64,000 nt of DNA, from assembly GCF_003073045.1 (NCBI RefSeq), contig NC_037596.1:8573587-8637586 (forward strand), given 5' to 3'. Under the pieces are notes generated by a model, which saw nothing but the letters and a program-made list of their open reading frames with translations, was not told where the DNA came from and made no database searches. The stretch comes from Pomacea canaliculata (taxonomy: Eukaryota > Mollusca > Gastropoda > Architaenioglossa > Ampullariidae). Made by a program: the position numbers and the translations under genes. Positions 26,161 through 38,530 of this stretch are shown here, in pieces; position 1 is the first letter of the stretch, and each line of letters begins with the position of its first letter.

Positions 26161-27847
26161 TATCGGGAGGAAGATGTAAGCACCTTTGTGTTGGCGATGG
26201 CGACAAGTTTGTCGGTGGACTAGTGTCATCGTGTTCAAGCTTGTTAGCAAAGTTCAGGACAAAAGAGATTATACTGTACTAAGCTTGTCACGAAAGGAGG
26301 TACCATTCAGCCTTCCACACAATATACTTAGGTCACATAGTCTTGTTGTACTCTACTCACGGCTCGAAGTCCTTTCTACTGTAGATGTGATGTTTTGTGG
26401 CGTAAATCTTTGGAGAGCTACTTGTTCAAGCCGACTAAAGTACTAGAGTACGGGAGAGAAGAAGAAGCAGAGGAGTAGATTATCGCAACGACGAGGACGA
26501 TAGCTTTGGTTTGATGATGTCTTAGGGATCTTTTTTCCTTTCGCTAATAATTTTTGAAAACTTATGGCTATGTTCACGATATAATTTTAAGAAAGATGTA
26601 ATAATTATTGTGGGAAAGAACGGCTGCATGAAAGCCAGTCAGTCAGGAAAGCAGACGGACGAGCAGTCGGGTATATGCAGCATGACACTACCTGATCACT
26701 AAGAGGACTTCTAATACAAACTTTTGCTTGAATATTCTCACCAAAGTTGGGAGGGAGGAATGAAATATTTTCAAAAATAACTGCCGTAAAGGGCTGCACT
26801 TTTGTCTCTTTTTGGTTTTCGACTGCCTTATGTGTGTTTTGTTTTTTGTTTTTGCTTAAACCTGTAAAGTACATGAGGTGTTTATTGTAAAATTACTTAC
26901 CTTCTCATCCCCAAATTATATTATTTAGTTATAGAAAAAGACAAGACATAGAAACGTGTTCCCATCTACATAATGCAAGGAACTTGTATAAAAGTTCTTA
27001 ATGACGGTTAAAAATGTTAGGTATTTTCAGATCATCAATTAAAGCTGTTGAGTTAACGACCTCCCTTGTTAATCTGTTGGTTTTGTGTGTGAGCTTGCTA
27101 CAATTCTCAGGAGAAAAAAAATACATTTTAGGGTACATCTATGAATATAATCGTTATCTTGTTCCATTCGGATGCCAAGAAACTGCTTTAATTAAAAGTG
27201 ACATACGTTAATCATTTAAAACCGTGTCACCGAAGAATTATTAGAAGTAATCATGTAATATTAATTTTCCTAATTTCACACGCGCTATGACCTAAGCGTT
27301 TACATGTTCAGTCTTCTGACGCTCAATCGTTTCCGCTGCAGTCCTCCCTGGCAAATTTTCTTTCCGACTTACGTGATGTACACTGACTTGTGTGCAGTGG
27401 AACATCCTGAGTGATGTCAGTTTCTATAATCAGTGATCGTGAGCATCGCGAGTGACATCAGAGTCTATAATAAGCAAAGTATGGGGAGAGTGGCGCCAGT
27501 TTCTTTTAAGTCATCAATTTGAATAAGAAGTGGTTTGAAATACATTCTATACGTTTTCGAGAAGGATTCAGATCTACTTGACAAGTTATTTAGCAAACGC
27601 CCAGGTCTAGGATCCACCCTTATACATTCTGATTCTGGATACCATTATATTCTTGATTCCGAAACTTCATTGTTACAAAGATCGTTCGTTTTCCACGTGC
27701 AAATTTGAAGTGCAGAACTACTGACAACGAAAACAGTTGCAATATCTTTCCATTCTGAAATTAGCTCAAGTTAATTCAGATTAAAATTGCAAATATTGAT
27801 GCAATCTTGATGAGACTCACTAATGTTTAAAAGTGAAAATTACTAGG

Positions 27848-27859
27848 AAAAAAAAAAAA
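27848..27859 (-). terminator. Pol III terminator of tRNA-Arg
   Basis: A run of 12 T on the minus strand begins 8 bases past the 3' end of the tRNA gene, the usual RNA polymerase III stop signal. Confidence 0.85.
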
Positions 27860-27866
27860 CTGATAT

Positions 27867-27939
27867 CGAGCCTGCCAGGATTCGAACCTGGAATCTTCTG
27901 ATCCGTAGTCAGACGCGTTATCCATTGCGCCACAGGCCC
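27867..27939 (-). tRNA. tRNA-Arg (anticodon ACG)
   Basis: The 73-base minus-strand sequence folds as a standard cloverleaf. The acceptor stem is GGGCCTG with CAGGCTC and discriminator G. The anticodon arm is TCTGA-CTACGGA-TCAGA, giving anticodon ACG (read ICG after deamination; decodes CGU, CGC and CGA). The T arm contains GGTTCGAATCC, which doubles as the B box; the A box lies in TGGCGCAATGG. No intron is seen and CCA is not encoded, as expected for a eukaryotic nuclear gene. It is nearly identical to vertebrate tRNA-Arg-ACG from memory. Confidence 0.97.
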
Positions 27940-28179
27940 TATTGGTATAACAGTTGAAAATAACTTATTTATAAATAAGAATACTTTTGATCTTATTACT
28001 TTATTACTTTTTTCTGATCACGGATTAATCACAGTGCTTGAATATTGAACTATGCTTGTCATTTCATGCACTGTTGTTTAAACAGTACACTAAAGCGGGA
28101 CAAGAACGTTATCTAAGGGAACCTACTCTACTGAGCTGTTTAGTAACTTCCGGAGTATTAAAAAGATCGGCTGATACGA

Positions 28180-31100
28180 ATGAAAATGGTTGTGTTTCGT
28201 GTTGACCCCTGTGGGATTATATGCATCTTAATTACTTATGGAGCTGTTTTTTATGCTGATTATGTGATAGTTAAACATCTCGTGATTCCAACCATGTCAG
28301 ATACGTAAGTGAAAATAAGATCTTTGCTAGGATGTTGTGTATCTTAATTTTGTGTCGTCTGCAGTGCCATTGCAAATCATACTCAGTTAATTTCACAAAA
28401 CACTAAAATCTTATTCTTCGTATCTGCTAATGTAAATGTAAGTATTACTATTGCAGGTGAACCACTCTTTCAGACTATAGCTAAAAGGAATGCTAATAAT
28501 TTTAACTGATAAAGAACTGATGCTTTTTGTAGCAAGGTAAATCTGGGGAACGTTGTCATTAGATACGGAAGTTTGAGTTCACTATCTACGGTAGTTAATA
28601 CCGCCACCTCCCACCAGAATGTGCGTTCTCCTGTATTGGTTTAAAATTCTATACCCGTTAATAGACAAGCCAATTATATAGCATATACTGTGTGTACGCG
28701 CGCTCGTGTGTGTGTGTATATCTGATCCTAGCAGCACAGATCGAATACCAAAACGTTACGGGTCCCACAAAAAGCATTTGGGGCCCATTTACTTATCTAA
28801 AAAGACCTATGAATTTTCAGAATTCTTTGCTGCTATAGGGTCATTATGGATCTCTCATCTTATTTTACCATGCATATGCCAAATTCATATACAACGTCAT
28901 TGCCAAACAGGAGAGTTAGCCTGTAAATATGAGCATGCATGGTCACTTTTAATGAAAGTAAAAGTAAATAATCTTTCTTTTCTGTGTTGCAGTTTATGGG
29001 GTGCTGTCAATGTGGTTATTTTCAATACTATCGTTTTTCTTATTACTATGTCTCATTTGCGAGCTGTTTTGTCAGACCCTGGTGTTGTTCCTCTACCATC
29101 AGCCAGCATGGATTTTTCTGACCTTCATTCAAGTCAGCCTCCTAAGAATACAACTGTGAGTATGTTCTGTGAGTCTGCTTCACTTGTTGGTTAAAATTTA
29201 TGCAAGTTCTTCAACATTCATTACAGTTGAACAATAAACACTGGCAACATATTTAATACAGTCAAGAAGTTTTATCAAACGTCATTTAGATTCAGGTAAG
29301 GCAACCATCATATGCAAGCATTAACACCATATCAGGCATTATATGTTAGTTTTTGCAATGTGTGAAGCAAATCCAGAGTAGATTCAATTATATAACACCA
29401 GAAAACCTACAGATTTACCAGTCATGGGAAGAGATTAAAGAGGAGTGCCTAAAGGGAGCAGTCACCTAGGCATTGACAATGACCCATTTAAGATGCTCAA
29501 GCAGGATAGGGATGAAAAAAAACAGCCTACCTCCATCTGGAACTGCCGAGCATTATCCTTCCGCAGGAAGACCCGTATCTTCAACACCAATGTGAAGGCA
29601 AGTCCTACTGTATGGTTCTGAAACCTGGAGAGTGACAACAAACACCATCAACAACAAGTTTACCTTCCGATGCCTACACCATATTCTGGGAATTAAATGG
29701 CAAAAAGATCTCCAACAGCAGCCTGTAGAAAAGAACCAACCAGAATGCCACTGGCCAAGACATCAAAAAGCACAAATTGGGCTGGATTGGACACACTGCG
29801 CAAACCAGCTGACACCATTGCCAGGCAGGCACTTGACCGAAATCCTAAGGGGAAGAAGAGATTTGGGAGACCAAAGCAGACGTGGGAAAACAGTTGAGAG
29901 GATAAGGCAAAGGACATCGAAAGCACATAGGCCCAACTAATGAAGTGCTGCGCAAAACCGGGTCCACTGGCGAGGTGTTGTTGCAGCCCTATGCTCCTTG
30001 AGGAGCAACAAGGAATAAATAAAAAAAAGATGTTGTCACTAGTCATACTTTTCCAAAAAATAAAGGAAACAGAAAACTGTGCCAGAACTGTTGAATAAAA
30101 AGCATAATCAACTACCCAAGCAAGGTGATGCTGAACTTGCTGAGGACTGCTTACAGAAGGACCAGGTTGGTTTCAGATCAGGTAGGAGCACATTTGAGCA
30201 GATCTTCAGCTGTCACTTCCTGATAGACAAATATCTTTAGCATCAGCAGAACTTTGTCGACTCTGAAAAGGTTTTTTTTTACAGAGCATGAAGGGTTTTG
30301 GGATTTGATGCAAAAATTCAACATGAAAAAGAGTCTTGACCAAGTCATGGAAGTGCTAGATAATAGCTCAACAAGTGAAGAGGTGCTGAGTAACCAAATG
30401 GGACCTTTCTTTCACATGACAGTAGGCATCTCTCAAGGGTGTCCTCAATCACCTGTACTGTTCAGCATCTTATAGAACATCATGTACGAAAGCATTTTTA
30501 ATCAATGGAAGGCTGATTTGAAATCTATGCTTTGCAGACAACACAACATTGACTTGATAGCAGACATTAACAGAGAAATGCAAGACCTTGTCAACAGACT
30601 GACAGTTCAAACATATGTGGAATGGAGACCATCTTTAACAAGAGTTAAGTTGTGGTCATTGGCAAAGGCAAAGCAGAGATCCACATGAACAGAGGGCTGA
30701 TCAAAGAAGTAAACAGTTTTAAGTAGTTAGGGAGCCACCTTTTCCAAAGATGACAGCTCCATGACAGGCATTAGGATGGTGACAGCAACAGTGGCAGAAG
30801 GAAATTAATGGCAAGAAGAATGCCTATCACCCATATTTACCAAGAGGGCCCATTACCCCTGTCTACCTAGTGGCATCAAAAGTTCCCATCACCCATATCT
30901 ACATAGTGGCAAGAAGAATGTCTATCACCTATATTTATTTAGTGGCAAGAAGAGTGCCATCTGCTACTTACTTAGTGGTAAGAAAAATACCCATGATTAG
31001 TGGTAAGAAGAATGCCCCTCACCAATATCAATTTTGTTTTGCAGGCTGATGGATGGACAGTCTGCATGAAGTGCGAGACATATCGTCCCCCTCGGGCACA

Positions 31101-34100
31101 CCACTGCCGGATCTGCCAGAGATGTGTCCGCAGGATGGATCACCACTGTCCTTGGTAAGTGTCCTTCCTATGTTACCTGCAAGTTAGTCATTCTTATAAT
31201 AACAGATAAATAACAGTAAATGGAAAAGTATTAATGATACTGAAAAAGTTTATCAGTGTAATATTATACATATTTAATATGCATTGCATAATATGCTTCT
31301 ACCTTGTTGCTCCAAAGAATTTGAACTCCAGCAAAGAAGATGCATGAATACATATACCATTTTGTATATTTCTTGAGAATTTTACTAAGAATGTTTTAGT
31401 TCCTATGAATAACCGAAAATGATATGGTGCATGCATGTCTGCATGTATGTGTGTGTGTGTGAGACTGATTTTTTGTTTCCAGGATAAATAACTGTGTGGG
31501 AGAATACAACCAAAAATTCTTTATTCAGTTTTTATTTTATGTTGGTAAGACATTTTCCTCCTTATGAAGTTTGTTCTTTGAAATAAATAAGTCAAATGCA
31601 GGAATACATTATAAAAGAAGGAAAGCTTGTATGTTTTTGCACTATGAATACTATACACCCTGTTTAATTTTAGTATAAGTATTATTTGCACATGTAACAG
31701 TTTTCATACTTAATATTTGAAAGAACAGTGTGCATGTGTGTGTTTATACATATATATGTACACACAGCGTATATATCTTGTCATATATAGCGTATATTAT
31801 ATATAGTATAGTATAAACATGTATAGAATATAGTGTATCTGCTCTTTGTATGTAGCATAACAGTGCAAGTGGATTAAGCACCGTGGTGATTAGATACATT
31901 GGTGATTAGTGTTGGGTCCCAGTATTACAAGCATTTTCTATGTATGAAATGTAAGGGCTACTCAGACCCCGTTAAAAAATAGAAGTTCTATTGATCAAGC
32001 AATGAAAAAGTATTCACCAATTCTGATCTTGGTCCCTGATATCAAGAAACTCTGGAATTATTACTGTTATATTCTTGTGCTTGTAAATATTTATCACAAA
32101 CATATGTAATGTAATATAAGTAATAAAGTATCAGCTATATTTCTGCTTTGCATGCTGTAGATATTTGCTTTTATTGTCACTGAAGCAAGCCACCCTTTAC
32201 TTTAAGTGCATCTGATGATCACATTTGTCACTAAAACCTGATTGTCTGCAGGCCTGGCCAGTCTTCATGCCATCACCTTGGTGATTATCACCTGGATTTT
32301 AGACCCTGGTGTCAAACAAGATGTCAAATACACAAAACTGTGAGTGTTCATCCTGTGATGGTGTCAGATAACAACTGCATGTATTGTTTGTTAATCATGC
32401 TTGGTTTATTGGCAGAAGAAGCGTCAGATTTGGGAAAGAATTGTCAACTGAACTGCATGGAGTTAATGGACTAGTAGGAGTGGAGCACTGCAGCTTTACA
32501 TTTGTTGAGAACTAAGCATGGCCAAAAATAGTGTGCAAATGTATGGTCTGGCAGGAACAGGTTAGTAAGCCATAATATGGAAGGGGTTGGAATAAAGGCA
32601 GTGTGTAAACATAGTAGAAATTAGGTCAAAAGCATTGTTGGACATCAGGAAAGAAATACAAGAATTGCAGATGATGATGATGTGATATGAAACATAGCTG
32701 TAACTCACATTGGAATCTTTAAGTGCATTAAAATAATAAAGAATAACAAGCCTTGTGGGGGAGAAAATGAGCAGATAAATAAGAAAAGCACAAAATAATG
32801 TAAGGAGATGTCTCATACAGATCTTAGAGAAGATGGGGTTGGTGGGTAGAAGGAGAAATCTACCAGCCTTCTGTATTTGCTGTAAAAGAAACTGATGAAA
32901 GAAATGTGTTACACCTAACTTGATGTGGAAACAGACAGAACAAGAGCATGGGGGCAAGAAGGTGAAAATGCTGGGAGCCACAGAGAAGAGCGTGAGTAGC
33001 GCTCAACATGTTAAGCTTTATATCAGGTACACGAAGTACATCTGCACATATGTTGAGCATGAGTGGTGCTCAGACATGTCAAGGGTTAGACCATGGATAC
33101 AAAGTGCTTCAGAATATATTGAGTGAAAAGACTTTCTTGATGGCCTAGGTGTAAAAGTTCAGAAAGATAAAGACAAAGCTATGAATGAATGTAGAGTGAA
33201 CAAATATTTACATGTATAGAGGTATATAAATGAGAACTACACAAGCAGTCTGATGAAAGTGATGGTTGGGATGGGGTGCTGTGGAGCAAAGCTTCCAGAC
33301 CAGAACAGTTAGGATGGTTCTGCTACATGATTGTGAAGCTAATACCTTGTTATAAGTAGATACCCTGCCATCAAATCAAATATTTGTGGTATAGGGCAGA
33401 GAGGTATGGTTACATTGTAGAGTCTAACCAACCTCATCTTTGCCACCCAAGACCCAAAAGGTAAAGATATCTTTAGGATCTTTCTTAGGAACACCTTAGT
33501 CTTTTGAGCTCATTGTGCTTAGAGAGGGATTTGTGTGTTTCTTTCTCGGTGGTGATATTGGCAGTGTGAACAATAGCTGAATATCGTTGCTTTTCTTCCC
33601 AGGACATACAGTTTGGCTCTGTTCCAGTACAATTGAATACAGTGTAGGTTTATTATCTCATGGTGGAAATTAGTTATATATTCAGCTGTCAAAGCATGCA
33701 AATCACATTTAAAATAGCATTACAGGCTCAGCATTCACATAAAATTCAACACTTAGCATCAAAACAGACTGATAACAAAATACTATTCTTTACACGCTCT
33801 ACGCATGATTGTACTTGTGTGCAAATATGGAAAAAAAAAGGAACTTCGTTAGTTATGTGCTAACTTAGAATTTGTTTTGTTGTTTGCTTCCAGAGTTCAC
33901 TCCATCATTTTGGTCATTGAGTCAGTCATCTTTGGTCTCTTTGTTATGGCAATTGGATGTGATCAGGTTAGGAAAAAGAAATCCAACAGATTCATAACTA
34001 TAGTTTCAACACACAATCTCAGGACAGTGTAATATGGTAGCATGGGGTTACTGCAATAGTGAGGAGTGTCTGGTGTCCAGTGACCCTATTCCCTGTAGTT

Positions 34101-35106
34101 TTCCAGTTTGTGTGTGCGTCGGGCCCCAGTCCAACCCCATGCTACCATAGTAATGGCAGAAAATGGGTACTAATAGAAAGGTTTAAGTTTTTGGTACTCA
34201 AGAGATTGTTCAAATACCTGTCTGCTGTTATTTAGCTTTTTGACTACTGTGGAAGAGCCACTATGACTGTAATGTAAATGTTACAACAATATTACTGTTT
34301 CCCAGGCTTTTCATAAGCTCATGAGCACACTGTGTAGAATGGTTAGTGAGCACCATTTTAGAGGTTCAAGTCATTTATACAAAAAACTCAATTAGACCAA
34401 TTTTCCTTTATGTAAAACCTTCATGCACAGTTGTGAGGATTTTTGACAGATTTCATCTATCTTGACGATGAGACAGCAGTAGAGCACGTCAAAAAGGATG
34501 GGAAAAGAAGGCTGTCCAAATCTAAAATGGCTTTATGTCAGGAAATATTTGGACGAGGTGAGAAGTTGGTCTGTTCCTTTCACTGCCTAAATACTTTCTT
34601 CTTTCTTCATTTCTTTCTTTCTCCTTTTCTAAAAAAAAGTTATCCCATCGTCATATAATGGGATATTTAAGGAGATATTTAAGTGAGATAAACTTGACAA
34701 ATCTCTGTAATATTGCCTATCTAAAACCTGTAAGAAAACACATTTATAATCTAAGAGGCATCTAAGAAAACCTTAATATCTCCTTTACATAAATCAGTAT
34801 AGGGGTAGGCCAAATCACTTTTGTCACACAGTATCCTTATCATGATAGAAGCAATGGCAGAATAACATTAATGATAACAAACTTTCTTCTGTCCTGCTTG
34901 GTGATTTTTTTCCTAAACCTATTAATATAATGGATCACTACCAACAATTTAGGTCATTAGAGCTGTTTCTTCAGTGTTTAGTATTTCTGTTTTCGCGGTT
35001 TCTTCAGTATGTTGCTTTTTCTGCAGGACATCCTGTGACATGGCTATGTCCAATTCAGTTCTCCTCACCCCCTCGAGGCAGTGGAAGCCAGTCGTATGCA
35101 GTCTGA
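28180..35106 (+). CDS. DHHC palmitoyltransferase, ZDHHC3/7-like
   Basis: This protein S-acyltransferase is of the Golgi ZDHHC3/ZDHHC7 type and attaches palmitate to protein cysteines. Exons: 28180-28304, 28993-29155, 31045-31154, 31483-31544, 32252-32339, 33894-33966, 34450-34557 and 35027-35106. All junctions are GT-AG and phases agree. The catalytic Cys-rich domain spans exons 3 and 4: [26 protein letters not shown] and [13 protein letters not shown], with DHHC intact. Four membrane segments are visible, plus the DPG motif (LSDPG) after the second and a TDETAVE-type motif after the fourth. Length is about 270 residues, slightly short of human ZDHHC3 because of a brief N-terminus. The start is the first ATG after an in-frame TAA; a second ATG follows two codons later. 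Exon 7 lacks one base near 34466, as reading ISSILT into [12 protein letters not shown] requires. The last residues are SQSYAV. The assignment between ZDHHC3 and ZDHHC7 is open. Confidence 0.9.
29500..30030 (+). repeat. LINE 3' end, fragment A
   Basis: Broken frames give [20 protein letters not shown], then [13 protein letters not shown] and GRPKQTW, the C-terminal signature of a common invertebrate non-LTR reverse transcriptase protein. The 3' end reads GAGGAGCAACAAGGAATAAA followed by an A-rich tail. The same 3' end occurs on the minus strand at about 37404 and 61480. The copy is 5'-truncated and interrupted by several stops and frame changes. It lies in intron 2 of the palmitoyltransferase gene. 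The clade (RTE-like or related) is uncertain. Confidence 0.8.
30110..30775 (+). repeat. Decayed LINE reverse transcriptase, second family
   Basis: Fragments in different frames follow the order of a reverse transcriptase: [40 protein letters not shown] (the QG..SP block), then [20 protein letters not shown] and finally LGSHLSKDDSS-like and IRMVTATVA-like pieces. Stops interrupt it throughout. Its sequence differs from fragment A, so two LINE families lie end to end here. Confidence 0.65.
30810..31030 (+). repeat. Minisatellite, unit about 36 bp
   Basis: About seven imperfect units. Clear ones read GGCAAGAAGAATGCCTATCA continuing with CCCATATTTACC, and recur at about 36-base spacing (30810, 30874, 30910), then shorten. 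The array ends about 15 bases before exon 3 of the palmitoyltransferase gene. Later units contain TTAGTGGTAAGAAG, which resembles a splice donor. Confidence 0.75.
34033..34149. mobile_element. Short inverted-repeat element (MITE candidate), 117 bp
   Basis: The left end TATGGTAGCATGGGGTT (34033-34049) and the right end AACCCCATGCTACCATA (34133-34149) are perfect 17-base inverted repeats. Each end is flanked by GTAA (34029-34032 and 34150-34153), which fits a 4-bp target-site duplication. The 83-base interior codes for nothing recognisable. It sits in intron 6 of the palmitoyltransferase gene. The superfamily cannot be assigned. Confidence 0.7.
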
Positions 35107-36049
35107 TGGCGGTGTACACCTCTTCTCACCTTTACACCCCTTGTGTGACATGGGGTGGACATGCAGTCCATTAGTTTTCTCATAAAAACCATTTCATGTT
35201 GCAAGTGAATTTTCTCTGTGCACCTCAATTTATTCATTAGTTACAGAGGTTACTTTTGTTGCTAAACTGGATTTATGGAGGATAAAATTATAGCAGATAA
35301 TGTGTTGTGTTGGCTCAAGCACATGTAATGGCCTTCAAACTGAGTAAGGCAAATGTTATTTTTCAGTAATATAGAACTCTTTAGTTAGAGGTTTACAATG
35401 TTCCTTTACCCTTACTTTTTAATTATTGCTGTTAGTATTCGAAATGTCTTTGTCAGTTATTGTACATTGTTTTCATCCATGTGTCTGTAACTTTTGTTTT
35501 CATACAATTCTCACGTAGGAAGCATTGGCTAGAACCTGAAATCATCTTTGCATTTGTTTGTATTAGGAGATTTACATTTCAGCAAAAACCACAAAGATAA
35601 CACTTTTTTCTCACTTGGGAACAAAGTTTCTCTTGTGAAATGGCAGAATTGTGAAATCTGTGGCATTTCAGGAAAACAAAATATTTCCAAAATATACTAG
35701 TAATTATGACTTTTTGTCTGCAAAACTCATTCATCATGTTAGGAATTTCACTTTCAGAACTTGAATCATTTTAAAATATTGGGTTTGTACATGTTTTGGG
35801 GGTTCTATTTTCTGTCATTGCAGACTAATTTTTGTTTGATTTTATTTTAGTATGGTATTTCTTTCACAAATACTATAAAAATATGAAGCTACATCATCAG
35901 TGATATTTAAAAAAATGCTCAAGATTTTAAATATTCATTTTGGGTTGTAAGGCTAGCAAACTGAACAAACATCAAAATCACTTTATCTGGCAGTTGTATT
36001 CCATATAATTTATACATGTACTATAAATGCTATTTATAAATGTATCATC

Positions 36050-36112
36050 ACAACATACATCATCATATTCATCAAACATCATCAGTCGTCATCCATCATC
36101 ATCATCATCAGA
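36050..36112. repeat. CAT/ATC-rich microsatellite
   Basis: Imperfect CAT/ATC triplets, including CATCATCATCATCATCAG. No coding frame is supported here. Confidence 0.6.
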
Positions 36113-37403
36113 TGCTAATACTTTGTACATTTCATGTATAATTGGTGTGAATACTATTGAGAATAAGAATTATTGTTACCACCATCATCAAAATGATTGT
36201 ATATAATTGTTAGCAAAGTAGTATTAAAATGGTCGATCCAAATTTTTCATTATATTCATTGTCAGCACACAATACCTCGGTCCTGGTATTTAAGATTTAT
36301 TGCAGAAAGTGTATAAGGTCTTACCTTAAGAGAAATGTTATCAGAAATCAGGTGACTAGGAAACCATCCAAATTAGGAAGGAAAAATTTGTAATTGGAGG
36401 AAAGAGGCAGTAAAGTACTTGCCAGGTTATGCTTAGGAGAATACATTGCATTTGTGGATGGTTTTGTTATAAAAAGAAAATGATTGCCTGAGAAGGGAAA
36501 TGAAAAGCGACTGTCCTCTTAACACCTGCAGCATAAAAAAATGGAAAAGCAGCAGCCAAGAAAGGCCATAACTACTGCCATTAACACTTTCACAGGCAGC
36601 GTGTTCCACTTCTTAACTGATTTTTATCATGATGATAATCTACACATGTAAAGTGAAATGTGAACAAGATCCCATTAAGTAACAAAAATTTTTTTTAATT
36701 AAATATTCATTAACTAATAAGATATGTTTTGAAATAACTTGATAATGATTATCAGTCAACAATCATTTCAGTGGTTGAACTTGTGAATAGTTGTTTTTGC
36801 AATCTACTGTTTATATGTACATGATGAGGACACTTGTTAGCGAGGGCTTGTATATCTGGATTGACGTTTACATGATAGGGCAACAGGCTAGGTAGGGCTG
36901 TGTATGGATTCTGAAAGTGAGCAGGGCAGCCTCAGTCACTGGAGTTATTTCCATACAAATGCCCTTAAATTTAAGGGAATGGGTTCTTCTATATACTTTC
37001 ATGTATTGAAAAGATAATACAAATGTTGGCTATTCTTATTACTAAAATACAATGGCATGAAAAATGATTTGAATTCTCTCTCTTCTTTGAATCTTCCTCA
37101 GTGCGCCTTCTGCTTCCTGTCCAACAACTGTCTGCATTTTCGTCTGATTTTGTCATAATACACCTGAGGCTTAATTTATTGCATAGAATAGATGAAGATG
37201 ATCAAGTTCTAGGATTGACATCAGGAATGTTACTATTCATTCATCTCTTTTCTTCTTTTAAACACTTAGTTTGACCTCAGGGACCATTTCAGAACAGTTT
37301 TATGATCATAAAGGAGATATTAGGACTTCCAAGTCTTCCAAGTTTTGAAGTGGGACTCTTACACTAAAGAAGGACAAATATCAAAAATAGTAGGATATAT
37401 AGT

Positions 37404-37970
37404 CTAGTTTATTCCTTGTTACTCCTCGAGGAGCATAGGGCCGCAACAACAACTCGCCAGGGGACCCGGTGTAGGGAAGCCCCCCTTAGTTGGGCCCATG
37501 TGGTTCTGACGTCCTTTGCCTCGCTCTCTACTGTTCTTTTCCAAGTCTGCTTTGGTCTCCCAACTCTCCTCTTCCCTGAGGTATTGAAGATGCAGGTCTT
37601 ACTTATAGTGCTCAGGAGTTACAGATGGGCCGTAGCTGTTGAAAGCATGCCTGGTCCTGTTGATGTGGGTTTTGATGTCATTGTCTGCTCCACCATCCTT
37701 GTTGACAATGCTCCCCAGATACACGAAGCGGTCTGTTTCCAGGATGTTCTCTCCTTGAAGATGGATTGGGTCCTGCTTGTTGTTGATTCTCATCACTTCT
37801 GTCTTTTTTCTGTTGACCTTTATGCCAGTCTTCCCAGTTTCCTCTGCTAGCTTACTCAGATTGGTTTGTGCATATTGCTCCCGATGATATAGGAGACTAA
37901 TGTCATCTGCAAAGTCCTCTAGCTGTTTGGTGAAGGTCCGCTGGATACCGGTGTTGTTGTCTTGGGATAG
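37404..37970 (-). repeat. LINE 3' end, fragment B
   Basis: Read on the minus strand it ends GGAGTAACAAGGAATAAAC, the same terminus as fragments A and C. Upstream it encodes FVYLGSIVNKDGGADNDIKT, the post-reverse-transcriptase YLGS block of non-LTR elements. It is 5'-truncated, has internal deletions relative to fragment C and frame interruptions. It lies in the 3' flank of the palmitoyltransferase gene. Confidence 0.8.
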
Positions 37971-38289
37971 ATTGTATGATCTTAATCGGCATTGTTTCTT
38001 ATATCTCAGACATATCTCTATGCATTGGTCCTAAGGGATGGAGAGTGGACATCGTCAGTTGTTTTTTTTTATCCAAACATGGTTGGACATTTAATGCATT
38101 AATAAAATTGTTATACTTTTTGCCATTCTGTGTTTGCTCCATTTATTTTCTATCCACTTTTCTAAACAGGTTCCTGGAAATTTTTCAAAGGATAATCTTA
38201 AATGTAGGGTTAAATGTACACAAATTGTATTACAGATTATGTCTGAGGTTTTCCCTCTGGGAAGAAATTTTTTTGGCTTGTCATGTGAT

Positions 38290-38530
38290 GTGTAGGGCAG
38301 TTGGGGGTGCAGTGGCTAAAGTCGTACTGACAGTGAAAATTGGTTGTCATGGGGCCAACTCTTGGCTCTGACAAGCCCTTCCCTGTGTACACAACACTTG
38401 TTTATGTGCAAGCACTCTGGTTTCCTTCACCCTGTGTGTGCATGAAGGTGCATTTGATGCATACCCTAGAAAGGCAAGTTTCTCACACTCCCTCATGTAG
38501 TCACCATACAAGGTGCTTTGACCCTTTGTT
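38290..38530 (+). repeat. Possible SINE-like segment
   Basis: It contains GGTGCAGTGGCTAAAGTCG, which resembles an A box. Further on, TGTGCAAGCACTCTGGTTT also occurs with one change near 8538. This suggests a dispersed repeat, but its ends and family are unclear. Confidence 0.25.

Larger units (their letters stand above)
22270..27866. other. Intergenic region upstream of the B-box gene
   Basis: No recognisable coding exon was found on either strand. The open frames here are short or made of low-complexity sequence. A GC-richer block near 25400-26160 is listed separately. There is a short CA run near 23480 and an A/G-rich stretch around 24060-24190. Confidence 0.5.

Noticed and set aside
32480-33160. 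Overlapping frames on both strands within a ZDHHC intron
   Set aside because: No domain and no splice sites consistent with a nested gene; treated as ordinary intron.
37976-38371. 131-codon hydrophobic plus-strand frame
   Set aside because: Hydrophobicity comes from T-rich DNA; no motif, and it runs into a SINE-like repeat.
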